From positions 78,388,307 through 78,452,306 of the forward strand of contig NC_083339.1 in assembly GCF_019175385.1 (NCBI RefSeq): a stretch of DNA of 64,000 nucleotides, written 5' to 3'. Shown piece by piece: positions 1 to 11,782 of the stretch; the first letter of the stretch is position 1, and each line of letters opens with the position of its first letter. The notes beneath the pieces are model-generated. The model saw only the letters and a program-made list of their open reading frames with translations. It was not told the DNA's origin and ran no database searches. This DNA is from Lycium barbarum. Lineage: Eukaryota > Streptophyta > Magnoliopsida > Solanales > Solanaceae. The position numbers and the translations under genes are program-made.

Positions 1-1400
1 CTTTGCCGACTTCTGGGTTAGCTTCGTTAATGGAGCTGAAATAGACGAGAAGCCCTCTACAAATCTTCTATAATATCCCGCCAAACCTAGGAAACTACGA
101 ACTTCCGTAGGCGTTGTAGGCCTTGGCCAAGTCTTCACAGCTTCTATTTTCTGAGTGTCGACTCGGATGCCATCATCTGAAATAACATGACCTAGAAATG
201 CCACAGAATTTAGCCAGAACTCGCACTTAGAAAATTTTGCATATAATTTTCGAGCTCGGAAGACACCAAGGACAATTCTTAGATGATCTGCATGTTCCGA
301 TTCTGTGCGAGAATACACCAGAATATCATCAATAAATACTATCACGAAGAGATCCAAGAATGGCCTGAACACATTATTCATTAAATTCATGAACACTGTC
401 GGGGCATTTGTCAACCCAAATGACATCACTCGGAACTCGTAGTGGCCATACCTCGTTCTGAAGGCTGTTTTGGGAATATCTCCTTCTCTAATTCTCACTT
501 GATGATAACCAGATATCAAATCTATCTTGGAGAACCACTTAGCGCCCTGTAATTGATCAAACAAATCATCAATTCTGGGGAGGGGATACATGTTCTTTAT
601 TGTTACCTTATTCAGCTGTCTGTAATCGATGGCACATCCGTAGAGATCCGTCCTTCTTTTTTACGAACAAGACCGGTGCTCCCCACGGTGATGAACTGGG
701 CCTTATAAACCCCTTTTCAAGCAAGTCCTTCAACTGTGCCTTCAGCTCTTTCAATTCTGCCTGAGCTATTCGATAAGGAGGAATAGAAATAGGCTCAGTG
801 TCAGGTAACACATCAATAGAAAAGTCAATTTCTCTTTCCGGAGGGAGACCTGGAAGTTCGTCTGGAAATACATCTGGGAATTCAGTCACTACCGGAGCTG
901 ATTGAAAAGTTGGTGGCTCTGCCCCGGTATCATGAACTCGAACTAGATGGTAAAGGTAGCCCTTGGCTATGATCTTCCTTGCCTTAAAGTAGGAAATAAA
1001 CCTACCTTTTGGAGAAGCTGTATTACCCTTCCACTCAAGCACGGGCTCTCCCGGAAATTGAAATCGAACCATCTTCGTCCGGAAATCAACATTGGGATAG
1101 CACAAGGCCAACCAATCCATACCCATAATTACATCGAAATCTATCATTTCCAGCTCGATCACATCGGCATTGGTCCGGCGGTCACATATCACAATGACAC
1201 AATTTTTGTACACTTTCCTCGCTATTACCGGATCACCAACCGGAGTGAATACCTCAAAAGCCTTAATTGGCTTGGATTGCACCCCAATACTATTAGCAAC
1301 ATGCGGAGTGACATAAGAGAAAGTAGAACCTGGATCGATCAAAGCATATACATCACGGGAAAATATAGTCAATGTACTTGTGACAACATCTGGGGAAGAC
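1..1400 (-). pseudogene. Ty3/gypsy protease, reverse transcriptase and RNase H start (element A)
   Basis: Minus-strand pol of a chromovirus-like element, running off the left edge. Protease comes first: the aspartyl site reads ALIDPGSTFSY near 1310-1345, followed by the conserved IMGMDWL about 1115. The PR-RT linker (FPDVFPDELPGLPP) is near 850-880. RT then follows with [18 protein letters not shown]. One extra base near 631-632 shifts the frame exactly where CIDYRQLNK should follow; RT continues in the next frame to position 1, with [10 protein letters not shown] near 310-345 and [18 protein letters not shown] at the edge. The single-base frameshift means no full pol can be made from this copy without recoding. 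The rest of RNase H and integrase lie outside the window. PBS and gag lie upstream in the right order (2922-2933 and 1400-2731), so the element was once complete. Family assignment is strong; Tekay/Del placement is inferred from the chromodomain-bearing relatives in this window. Confidence 0.9.
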
Positions 1401-2731
1401 TCAATATCCTGTCGCCCAGCTAAAGAAAATGCGCGGGGCTGAACAACACCTGAAGTAGATGCTCCCCCTCTACCTCTGGTTCTACCTGCTGTAGTCTGAG
1501 AAGTCTGTGTTGTCGGGCGTACTGAAGAAGACCCAACTGCTGATCCTGTAGGCTGAGTCCCAACTCAACCTCTCGCCGAAGGACAATGTCTCATCATATG
1601 GCCAACTTGCCCGCAGGCATAACATGCATCCGAAACCTGACGGCACTACCCGGAATGCAATCTACCGCACTAGATGCACCGCGGTACTGCAGGTCTCCGC
1701 TGACTAAAATCTCCCCTGAACTGAGAATCTGAGGCCCTCGAACTCTGACCCTGTCCTGACTGAAAAGAACGATCAAACCTCCTATCTTAGAATCTGGGAG
1801 GCACACTAGTCGCTGACTGACCTGAGTGTCTAGAGTGCATCTGTCTCGGTCCCCCTCTATATTCACTGCTCGCTCCCGTAGATCTAGCCCTCTTACCTTG
1901 TCTTCTGTCACTATCACGATCACTTCTTTGCAGCTGTTGTCATTCCTCAAGATTCTGAGCATGGGCCTGTATTCGGGAAATATCCATCCCGTCTTGCAAA
2001 GAGGCCGTCAGACAATCTCTAAACAAATGTGGCCCCAAACCACTCACAAATCTATGGACCCGGTCTCCCATGTCGGCCACCATAGTTGGGGCATATCTAG
2101 CCAAAGAATTGAATTGCATACTATATTCTCGGGCACTCATACCTCCTTGCTTTAGGTTCAAGAACCTATCCGCTCTAGTTCGATGGACCTCGGGTGGCAA
2201 GTAATGACGAATAAAGGCATCCACAAATTCCTGCCAAACCGGAGGAGGCGCATTCTCTCCTCTTGATGCCATCCAATTGTTATACCATAATACCGCCACA
2301 TCGCGGAGTCTATAGGAGGCCAGCTCCACGGATTCGATCTCGGAGGCATGAATAATCTTTAAGGTCCTCAACATTTCATCAGTGAAGTTTTGCGGATCTT
2401 CATCTGGCTTCGACCCAAAGAACTCCGGAGGATTTCGAGTCATAAAATCACGGGCTCTCATACTAGCTGAACGATCACTCGGGCCCGCATTCTGTCATTG
2501 TGCCTGAGCGGCAACCAATTGTGTCAATAAATATATTGCCTCGGTCACTTGTTGACCCGAAGCACCCGGTGGAGGAATCGGAGCTGAGGCTCCTCCTGGC
2601 TCTTCTACATTGGGCAGGGCCTCATTTTGTGATTCACCCTCTTCTACATTCATCAGAGGCTCTCTTTCCACCCGTCTTTTTGTCGTAGCTTTGCCCTTCT
2701 GGGCGGCTGTAGATTTTCCCTTTGGCGGCAT
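1401..2731 (-). pseudogene. Gag of element A, interrupted
   Basis: Retrotransposon Gag, which binds and packages element RNA in cytoplasmic particles. I place the start at the Met of MPPKGKSTAAQKGK (2731), because element B has the same MPPKK start; an in-frame Met 7 codons upstream is less likely. The order is: basic N-terminus, acidic/proline-rich linker, an in-frame TGA at about 2492-2494 (context Q-stop-Q), the Gag core (NPPEFFGSKPDEDPQNF, then VELASYRLRDVAVLWYNNW and REYSMQFNSLARYAP), another stop near 1940 and a frame change, then the zinc knuckle CYACGQVGHMMRHC at about 1583-1624. A further stop follows at about 1562. The RGRGG-rich tail runs into protease. Three or more breaks make it a pseudogene, although each domain is recognisable and little eroded. 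Confidence 0.88.
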
Positions 2732-2839
2732 TTCTCTGAAATCATAATGCACTTTTAGGAGAATGTAATCTTAGACATGGCTCTATCGCACGATCTTATA
2801 AGAAGAAAGATGGTCATTTTCCTAAATGCCCTGTAGCCT

Positions 2840-2878
2840 CTTGTTTATTAGTGTGGCGCGCAACACACCATAACCAAG
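2840..2878 (-). other. Leader hairpin with GCGCGC palindromic loop (element A)
   Basis: In element sense, an outer 9-bp stem (CTTGGTTAT with ATAAACAAG, one mismatch) encloses a 6-bp stem (GGTGTG with CACACT) and an 8-nt loop TTGCGCGC. The loop palindrome GCGCGC lies at 2856-2861. It sits about 43 nt downstream of the PBS. The other minus-strand copies have GTGCAC at the same place, so the loop changed at two positions and stayed self-complementary. It resembles a dimerisation initiation loop; function is inferred. Confidence 0.6.
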
Positions 2879-2921
2879 ACTCTACTAGACACGGCTCGTA
2901 GACACTTCCAAGGACTGAACC

Positions 2922-2933
2922 GCTCTTATACCA
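2922..2933 (-). other. Primer-binding site of element A (one change)
   Basis: In element sense it reads TGGTATAAGAGC, one base different from the tRNA-iMet complement TGGTATCAGAGC seen in the other copies. It lies 4 bases inside the end of the LTR (…GTCGTGACA at 2938). It shows that the LTR at 2938-5040 acts as the 5' LTR of element A. Confidence 0.85.
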
Positions 2934-2937
2934 CTTC

Positions 2938-5040
2938 TGTCACGACCCAGCTAGGGGCCGCGACGGGTACCCGGAGCTAGCCACCGAGCACCGCTTGGTT
3001 TACTACTCATCTTACTCATTTAAGGCCCTTTTTATTAACTTGTACACGAAATTATAGGAAACATATGTTTTTTGTAGAAATATAAATGCTTTATATACAT
3101 TTGCCTCTCGGCCATCAAAATAATATATAAATATGATAATATCTTGTGAGACCATCTAACCCACATTGCGTATCTACGAGCCTCTACTAACATACCGTAC
3201 ACATAGACGGAACAAGACTCCGTCGTGCCCAAAATATGCACATATACCAAAAGGATAATCATAAGAACCTCCGAATGATGGAGTGCTCTCTATCAGCTGA
3301 CAGCTACTAAGGATCTGGATCGAGCTCACCTCCCGGTCGACATGTGGGCGTGAACACAGCGTCCAAAGAAAACGGACGTCAGTACGAATATTGTACTGAG
3401 TATGAGAGGCATAAACAGTGAAGAAAAACAACAATAATATCATGAGGGCATCAATATGAAACATCTGGATCTGAATGACAATCATAAAAGAAGTACTGCA
3501 TGCTGTCTTACTCATACTCATCATCATATCATATATGCATTATATGTAAGCTGCCCATCCGTATCGGAACGGTGTTATAATAAAAAACATTAACCCGCGT
3601 CCAGGCCTCTCGCGTCCGGGGTGCCATCTCATGCCGCCCACTAGTGGTGTCTGCCTATGCCAAAAGGTCATGGTGTATCCGTATAGCTGCCCGCCTTGGC
3701 GGTGATTGCCCGGCAACTAGGCTCGGTGTGATGCAATCATGACATGCTTATCATAAAATACTTATAATAAAATGCTTATCAAATATACTTGTCATCATAT
3801 ATGCATAAAGACTCTAGCACGACAGCATTCTATCGAGGTGACGTAAGGTCGTGAACCCTCGATTCCATTATGAACATATATGAGCATTCTGCCTCACCTT
3901 GAAGGGAACAATACATAAGGTGAGTGTGAACAATGAATAACATCATTATCAACATGGCAACATCTTATCATATCTCTTTATCCTATATGGGCACTTATGG
4001 ATATAGGCTTTTTAGCTTTCCGGAATATAGGGATTCACGAAGAGGAAAGGAATTCATGCTATAGTTCGTAAATCCGTAGGCCGTCGCCTATAGAACTTAT
4101 TCTTTAACTAATATTTCTCGTTTAGGGTTTTTCCTTATTTAAGGACTTAACGAGAATCGGGCAGCATTTCCCCTATATATTCGCCTAACCCAAATTTCTA
4201 ATTATCCTCCTGTCAACACAGAAATACCAACAACAACGATATACACACAAAATTCCCATAACTCAGCCCAATACAATTCTAAATCCATTTCAACCGAAAA
4301 TTTCCCATAATAACAATTTCATGTATTTTCTTTCTTCCGATTTCGTCCAATTCAATTTTAATAATTTCATTACAACATTATTAACACAACTACACCATAA
4401 AATAGGAAAAGCTTACCACAATTTCTTCGGAGAAATTTGTATGCTCAATTGTTCCGATTTTACGATTTCTTCTTCTCCAACTTAAAATCTAATGTTGCTA
4501 TCACCTCCTTGGGTTTGTATTGCACTTGGATCTGATCCAAATATTCAAAGATCAAAAGTTTTCTTCACCACCATGGCTGGCCGTGAGCAGCCATGGTTCA
4601 TTTCTTCTTTTTTTTTTTTAATTTTTTTGTGAAAACATTGTGAAAATGAATATTTTTCCACTAAAACTCATATATATATAGGTTTGATCCTAGGGGGACA
4701 CGTGTCCCCCCCCCCCCCCCCCCCCTTGTGAGTCATTATTCCACCTTTTTGAACATATTTGTTTTATATATATTTTTTAATTAATTTCGGGTGGGGCCCA
4801 CTTTAATAATTAAGCTTAATTAATTTAATTAATCCCTAATTCTCACTTAGTAATATAATCACAATTAATTAATTCCTAATCTCCAATAATATTTTTACAC
4901 TAAATAAAATTTATAAACAATTGTTCTAATTTAAAATTGAAAATTAAAAGTTTCTATTTTGTGTCCGAAAATGATCCCGTCTTTAACTTGAGTCCATTTG
5001 CTTGCGAATAACTCGACGTATAAATATACGGGGTATAACA
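2938..5040 (-). repeat. Shared mosaic LTR between elements A and B
   Basis: 2103-bp LTR, starting TGTTATACCCCG at 5040 and ending GGGTCGTGACA at 2938 in minus sense. A PBS abuts its 3' end and a polypurine tract abuts its 5' start, so it is at once the 5' LTR of A and the 3' LTR of B. The U3-side ~980 bp (4062-5040) is nearly identical to 10826-11782. The R-U5 side (2938 to about 4060) is unlike that LTR, and its end instead matches the end of the plus-strand LTR at 13094-15440 (GTACCCGTCGCGGCCCC in both). The R-region inverted repeat CAGTAC-N7-GTACTG is at 3380-3398. A run of about 18 C lies near 4710-4727. Confidence 0.9.
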
Positions 5041-5080
5041 TCCTTCCCCGCTTTAGAACATTCATCCTCGAATGTTAAAC
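5041..5080 (-). other. Polypurine tract and adjacent hairpin (element B)
   Basis: In element sense, the hairpin AACATTCG-AGGA-TGAATGTT (5057-5076, G.U closing pair) is followed by TCTAAAGCGGGGAAGGA and then the LTR start TGTTATACC. The purine run primes plus-strand DNA synthesis in LTR elements. The G-run is broken by a C, unlike the plus-strand copies with 13-19 straight G. Confidence 0.75.
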
Positions 5081-7598
5081 TGATCCTGAATTCCCAATAC
5101 TTTCTCAAGTGTTCTCTTATTTAATTATGCCCTTCATTGGTCGATTCGCTAGAATTCATTATAAAGCATTTCAGGCCTCCACATAGTCATTCCTGTACCA
5201 TCTCCTTCTTCCGTTGCTCCTTGAGGCAATTATTCCACGTCGTTGTCTTTGCCTTTCCCATTGTTTTACAGTTGGTTATCAACTGTATTTCGAGCTGTTC
5301 TGCTGAAGTGTTACTGTCTCTCTTATCTGCATACTGTTCAGTTGTACTGTCATCGATTTATTTAGACTTGTACTCATGATGTATGTAGTCATAATTCGAC
5401 TTTTTTTTTCTTATAGTTATTCCCTTAACATGATGTATCGTTCACTTCACTTTACCTCCTTATCTTTAAACAAGATCTTGTAATGCGCAGACGTCCCTCG
5501 TCAGTTCATTAGACTTTAATATCCCTGGAGCATTGCATGCCTCTGGTAACCTGTAGGCCCTTCGCAGGTTCTATGAGTAAAACGAAACTTCCCAGAGGGT
5601 AACATATTTCCACTCCAATACCCTTGCTTTACTCTGTTGTTATAGCCCGTATTCTGGAATTCTCAGCATCATGTGTCACTTTCTGACTTTCTTTTAAAGT
5701 TCTTTAACTCATGGATCTCGATCTTTAGGGTTGGCTATCGAATAGCGCTAGGGTCTCCTTATATTATATCTTTACTGTCATCTAGTAACTAGTAACTTGC
5801 TTGTTCTAATTGTCTCAGTTAAATCATTTTGCAATTTCCCTTAACGTAACTGACACTACTTTGGGCATATTATCTCGGGTCGTTTCTTTATTTTTGATTC
5901 AAACTCCTCTATTGCCCTTTTACTCAAATTTGCTCTTAGTTCTCCTACCACGCATCCTATTGCAATCTTTACACAAGTATGTGTAGGTGCTCAAATCAAC
6001 CCCGAAAATACCTTATTGTCACCTCGCCAGTCTTTATGTAGACCCTATATCCTTCTCTCATAGCATTTAATTGATATCAAGGCTTAACTATGGCCTTTTC
6101 CCTCAGTACTAATTATATCTCTGTAGTTTTGCCTCAAACCGTTTTATACCTTTCTGTTATGCATCCCAAATATCGCAATCACATTGTTGTTACTGAATTC
6201 TTACCCTCCTTATCAAGTACTTACTTGGTCTCGTCCTTAGCATACAAACATTCGTAGGTTGCATAACTATTCTTGTACAATTCGTACGAAGTGCATCCAG
6301 TCTTAGTCATAGCCTTTCCTTCTCATGATTTAATCTGCTCTACATATCTTATTGTACCAAAACTCACTTGCTGTCTGTTTTATCATACTCCTTTCCCTTC
6401 CTTTACTTACCTTTCAATTTTCTCATATTCTACTATAGGGGATTCCCTATCCTTTCTTCTTTGCTACTTATAAATCACAATATCATTAGCCAATAACTCC
6501 GTTGTCGGCATCTTAACCTCTAATCTCGTATAACCTTGCTATTCTTTCTAATATCCTTTTAAGTTACTCGATACCATTTTCTTGTCGTATTCCTCATTTT
6601 TTTTGTAAGCCTCCACCTTCTGATGTCATATTATCCAAGGTCTTTATCCATAATTCTCAGCACTGTCTTAAATGCCGTCTTGGATTTTATCTGTTTATTG
6701 TTGGCCTTTAATTCTCACTAATTTGTTTCAGCAAGGGATCTCACTTATAGTTTAGGAATTCACATTAAACGTGTTGCAGCGTCAATTATTTCCATCTCGC
6801 ACTTGCATTTCATTCACCCGTTTCCCCCCTGTGGGGTTGTATTTATACCATATCCGTGTCTCTCCTTTATCACTTATAACTTAGATTTCCTACGTATGAA
6901 ACTCCAACACAATCATGAGGCCCTGAGAACTCTCGATATATAGTACAAAATCTTGTCTGATGATTGGTACTCGAGTGATGTAATTAATGTAGCAATTTGT
7001 CAGAAGCCACACTCCATTCATCCCAATCAGTAATTAGGTAGTGCTTATCGTCGTTTCAAATTCTCCATTCAGTAGCACTTATATTCTAATGATAAATGTT
7101 CCAAGTTTTCTTATAGCACCCTCTTTATCCCAACGGATATCATTTGTTTCTTCTAATAAATTCACAATACATCAGTTGTTTCGCAAATCGACAATCCCTG
7201 TCCTTTAAGGATTTCACTATTTCTGAGGTGGAGTTACATATACGCAGTACTCCTTTATGCCTCATGTGCTTTCACCCTTGTTGTATACCTAATGCTAACT
7301 TCTAACTTACTCAAAATCATATCAATTCATCTCAATAGTGGTCTTGTCTTATCACCTTCTCGTCATGCTACACCTTAGATTCGTAGCTATACATGTCATA
7401 ATGCATCGTTATACTGTAATCCCACTCGCTTCCTTCTTATCTTCCTCTTTCTATTAACTTATTCTCTTCCTGTGCTCGCTTTCACTTTCGTTACCATTTG
7501 ACTTTTATTCTGAGCTTTCCCTATAGAACTTTTTAAGTCTTTCTTATTCGTTCTACATTTACTTTTCCGTTTCACACTAATCATATTCTATTCTTTAG
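5081..7598 (-). other. 2.5 kb without coding where RT-RH-IN should be (element B)
   Basis: This stretch lies between the protease remnant and the PPT of element B, where pol of an autonomous element would be. I see no RT, RNase H or IN motif on either strand and only short, unconvincing open frames (5137-5379 and 6273-6473 on the plus strand are chance openings in pyrimidine-rich DNA). Composition is T/C-rich on the plus strand, that is purine-rich in element sense. The absence of pol with gag retained fits a non-autonomous TR-GAG-like element rather than simple decay. Confidence 0.6.
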
Positions 7599-9212
7599 TT
7601 ACTTCCTTGCTATAACAGAGTCTCCTACCGAGGTAGCTACCTCAAATAGTTTTATCGATTCAGGTTTTATCCCAATTCTACTAGCAACAAGGGGTGAAAT
7701 ATACGATAAAGTAGAGTCTGGGTCTATCAATACATATACGTCTCGGGAGAAAATCGATAGTATACCTCTAACCACATTTGGTGACGCCTCCTGATCCTGT
7801 CTACTAGCCAAGGGATATATGCGGTTCGAAGGACCGCTAGAACTGGAAACTCCGCCACGACCTCTACCACGGCCTGCTGGTACCTGAATACCCTGCCCCA
7901 TAGGGCGCATAGTCACAGAAGAAGATGAACCAGCAACCGATCCCGTAGACTGAGCCATACCACCTGAACCGCCTCTATATGGACACTCTCTCATAAGATG
8001 GCCTTGACGGCCGCAAGAAAAACAAGCACCTGTAGTGTGATAACATTCCCCGAAATGATACCTACCACATCGAGAACACCGAGGCAAAGGTGGCCTCGAC
8101 TGACTAGAACCTCTGTCCACTTAAGAACCCGAAGCCTTGGAGCTCTGACCGGCTCCTGAGTGTCCTGTGCTATCGAATCTCCTACTTGTGAACTGTGGGG
8201 GTGCACTCCGGGCTGGCTGAGAAGGATATCTATTATACTGCTGAGGCTGCCTGCCTCGAAACTCACCAGAATAACTAGCCGACCTGGCTCACTTATGCTG
8301 GCCCCCGTCATAACCTCTGTCGGGCTGACGCCCTCTGTGTCGATCCTTTACCCCCTATGCATATGCCTGTACTCGAGCAATATCCATCCCCGACTGGGAA
8401 GCCATTACCATACAGCTATCAATCATATAACAATCTAACCCCATCACATACCGATGCACTCTATCCGTCATATCAGCTACTATGGTGGGCGCATATCTAG
8501 CTAATGAGTCAAACTCTAGACTATACTCTCGAACACTCTTGCCCCTCTGTCTCAACTGTAGGAATCTATCAACTCTAGCTCGCCGCATCTCTGGAGGCAG
8601 AAAGTGGCCAAGGAAGGCCTCCACAAACTCATCCCACACTGGTGGAGGAGCATCCTCGCCTCTAGACAATTTCCACGACTCATACCAATTGACAGCTACA
8701 TCCCGCAACCGATATGAAGCTAACTCAACAGACTCACTCTCAAAAGCCTTAATTATCCGCAATGTACACTGCATCTGCCGAACGAACTCCTGCGGGTCTT
8801 CCTCGGGCTTCGACCCAAAAAACTCTGGAGGATTACAGCTTAGGAAGTCACGGGCTCCCAAACTGTCATGTCTATCCATCTGGTCAACCCCAAGTCCATG
8901 CCTGCGAGCCTGTCCTACCACTATTCTGGTGAGTAACTGAACTGCATCTCTCATGGCTCTATCCTCCGCCCCTGGCTGAGGAGCTGGAGGCTCAAATGCT
9001 GGAACCTCAGGAACTAGCGGTGGAGCCGCCCCCTGACCTGGAGCTGTCGCTGTCCGAGGTTCCTCTGGATGTGGCGGTGTAGCAGAACTCGCGGACTGGA
9101 ACCCAACCTCAGGCATAAACTGGGCACGAGCCCTAGTAACTCTCCGAGTCTGGCTAGTATCCCCCGCTATCGATTTGCCCTTCTGGGCAGCTGTCGCTTT
9201 CTTTGGAGGCAT
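7599..9212 (-). pseudogene. Gag and truncated protease of element B
   Basis: Gag begins MPPKKATAAQKGK (Met codon ending at 9212; a Met four codons upstream is possible). An acidic/proline-rich linker follows, then the core with NPPEFFGSKPEEDPQEF, ESVELASYRLRDVAVNWY and REYSLEFDSLARYAP. A stop at about 8355 ends this frame after IARVQAYA. The chain resumes in other frames: a Cys-rich CSRCGRYHFGEC motif, then the zinc knuckle CFSCGRQGHLMREC at about 7983-8024, a GRGRGG segment, and protease with VLIDPDSTLSY. The reading frame ends at VGDSVIARK (7599), about 40 residues past the active site, so the fold and all later pol domains are missing. In the active site the usual DPG or DSG is DPD. Gag domain order is intact, but breaks prevent a single product. 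Confidence 0.88.
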
Positions 9213-9319
9213 AGCTGTAAACATAATAGTTTGTTAGGAAGGGTTTATCCTGATAATACAGCTCTATCGAACGATCTAGGATAAGAAGAAAAGATAACGT
9301 CCTAAATGTCTTGTAACTT

Positions 9320-9359
9320 CCTGTTTATAGATGTGGTGCACAACACACCGATAAACAAG
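9320..9359 (-). other. Leader hairpin with GTGCAC palindromic loop (element B)
   Basis: In element sense, CTTGTTTAT pairs with ATAAACAGG (9 bp, one G.U), then a 1x1 mismatch, then six pairs, then the 8-nt loop TTGTGCAC. The palindrome GTGCAC is at 9336-9341. It lies about 41 nt downstream of the PBS, the same spacing as in the LARD. Confidence 0.62.
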
Positions 9360-9400
9360 ATTATACTAGACACGGTCTGTAGACACTCCGAGGACGAACT

Positions 9401-9412
9401 GCTCTGATACCA
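9401..9412 (-). other. Primer-binding site of element B
   Basis: In element sense TGGTATCAGAGC, the standard plant tRNA-iMet primer site, four bases inside the LTR end at 9417. It defines 9417-11782 as the 5' LTR of B. Confidence 0.93.
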
Positions 9413-9416
9413 CTTT

Positions 9417-11782
9417 TGTCACGACCTATCCCCATGGGCCATGACTAGTGCCCGAACTGGACACCCATACGTACTTGTCAATATTATCGGACTGATACTA
9501 TAGGCCCTCAATTAATCACATCACATCGTATTAACATACGCAAGCCGACGAGGCTGCCACTACAAAACGATAATATAAGTAAGCCGACAAGGCTGCTATA
9601 ACGAAACAACAATATATGCAAGCCGGCAAGGCTGCTACAGCGACAGAACATCCATAATGATCACACAGACACTACCGAACACGTTTGAATACAACCCACA
9701 TACATGTCTACAGACCTCTAAGAGTATCGATAGTGAAATATGACGGGACAGGGCCCCGTCGTACCCCTGGGCAACATATATACATATACAAAAGAAGGTC
9801 TGTACCAAAATCTAGGCTCCGGAACAACGGCTCTCTCCAGGACAGCAGAAATGAACTCCTAAGCTGGGGGATCACTGAATTGAGCGTCTGTACCTGCGGG
9901 CATGAAACGCAACCCCCAGAAGAAAGGGGGAAAGTACGGAATATGTACTGAGTATATAAAGCAGAACATCAGGTACAGATGAATCATGAAAAGCAGTCTC
10001 AATAAGTGAATGCATCCGTGGCCAACATGTGATAATATCTGCATAACTCTATATAACTGAATTTGACTTTACGGCGTATGACAGGCATAGATTATAGTAT
10101 AACTGTTAGTGCTGTGGAACGTACAGCCCGATCCATATATAATATAATAATGCCGAGGAACGTACGGCCTGATCCATATACAATATAATAGTGCCGAGGA
10201 ACGTACGGCCCGATCCATATATAATATAATAGTGCCGAGGAATGTACGGCCCGATCCATATATAATATAATAGTGCCGAGGAACGTACGGCCCGATCCAT
10301 ATATAATATAATAGTGCCGAGGAACGTACGGCCCGATCCATATATAATATGTTAGTGCCGAGGAACGTACGACCCGATCCACATATAATACATATACATG
10401 CATGTAAAACTCGAAAAAGGATACTCTAAACTCATCTGGTGACACAAGAAGCTAACGTGAAAAGTCTCTGGGAATTATGAACATAAAACACAAGAGGCCA
10501 ACGATACAAATTTCTCCACAGTCTCTAGGGATAGAGTGTTATATATATCAACTACTATCCAACGCATAGAAAACTCGAGAGGAAAACTTAATCACTTAAG
10601 AGTTCTAACATCAAGAAGTGAATAAGAATCATGAATCACATTCGGAACTTATGAATAGAGTTACCCCAAGGTTCATATCATTCATCACTTAAGTCTAGGA
10701 CATGCCAAAAGAAAGAAGGGACAACTTTACATACCTGTTAGCCACTATTCGTAAATCCGTTCGCCTCGTCGCTCTTTTAGCCTATTGAATATAAGAGTAA
10801 CATTATCGTTAGTAACTATACTTTCTAGTTCGTAAATCCGTAGGACGTCGCCTATAGAACTTATTCTTTAACTAATATTTCTCGTTTAGGGTTTTTCCTT
10901 ATTTAAGGACTTAACGAGAATCGGGCAGCATTTCCCCTATATATTCGCCTAACCCAAATTTCTAATTATCCTCCTGTCAACACAGAAATACCAACAACAA
11001 CGATATACACACAAAATTCCCATATCTCAGCCCAATACAATTCTAAATCCATTTCAACCTACAATTTCACATAATAACAATTTCATGTATTTTCTTACTT
11101 CCGATTTCGTCCAATTCAATTTTAATAATTTCATTACAACATTATTAACACAACTACACCATAAAATAGGAAAATCTTACCACAATTTCCTCGGAGAAAT
11201 TTGTATGCTCAATTGTTCTGATTTTACGATTTCTTCTTCTCCAACTTAAAATCTAATGTTGCTATCACCTCCTTGGGTTAGTATTGCACTTGGATTTGAT
11301 CCAAATATTCAAAGATCAAAAGTTTTCTTCACCACCATGGCTAGCCGTGAGCAGCCATGGTTCATTTCTTCTTTTTTTTTGAATTTTTTTGTGAAAAAGT
11401 TGTGAAAATGATTTATTTTCCACTAAAACTCATATATATATAGGTTTGATCCTAGGGGGACACGTGTCCCCCCCCCCTGTGAGTCATTATTCCACCTTCT
11501 TGAACATATATATATTTTTTAATTAATTTCGGGTGGGGCCCACTTTAATAATTAAGCTTAATTAATTTAATTAATCCCTAATTCTCACTTAGTAATCTAA
11601 TCACAATTAATTAAGTCCTAATCTCCAATAATATTTCTACACTAAATAAAATTTATAAACAATTTTTCTAATTTAAAATTGAAAATTAAAAGTTTCTATT
11701 TCGTGTCCGAAAATGATCCCGTCTTTAACTTGAGTTGATTTTCTTGCGAATAATTCGACGTATAAATATACGGGGTTTAACA
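9417..11782 (-). repeat. 5' LTR of element B
   Basis: 2366-bp LTR starting TGTTAAACCCCG at 11782 and ending GTCGTGACA at 9417 (minus sense). The U3 side (10826-11782) matches 4062-5040 almost base for base, including a short C-run. The R-U5 side differs from that LTR and carries direct repeats with AAGCCGACAAGGCTGC (9540-9640) and a seven-unit 41-bp tandem repeat (10110-10396). The R inverted repeat appears at 9932-9950, with one arm mutated (AAGTAC for CAGTAC). Its outer flank interrupts a plus-strand integrase at 11783. Confidence 0.88.
10110..10396. repeat. 41-bp tandem repeat, seven units, in LTR
   Basis: The core TGCCGAGGAACGTACGGCC recurs at 10110 (diverged), 10151, 10192, 10233, 10274, 10315 and 10356: exactly 41 bp apart each time. 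Related LTRs in the window carry only about two such units (for example 57980-58060 and 17310-17400), so this copy expanded. Because 41 is not a multiple of 3 and the unit lacks minus-strand stops, all three minus frames stay open and give overlapping repetitive ORFs, which I regard as artefacts. Confidence 0.93.

Noticed and set aside
10069..10445. Three overlapping minus-strand ORFs (61-117 codons) rich in Tyr, Arg and Gly
   Set aside because: They are the three frames of one 41-bp tandem repeat without stops. Repetitive translation in all frames is expected from the period and shows no coding preference.
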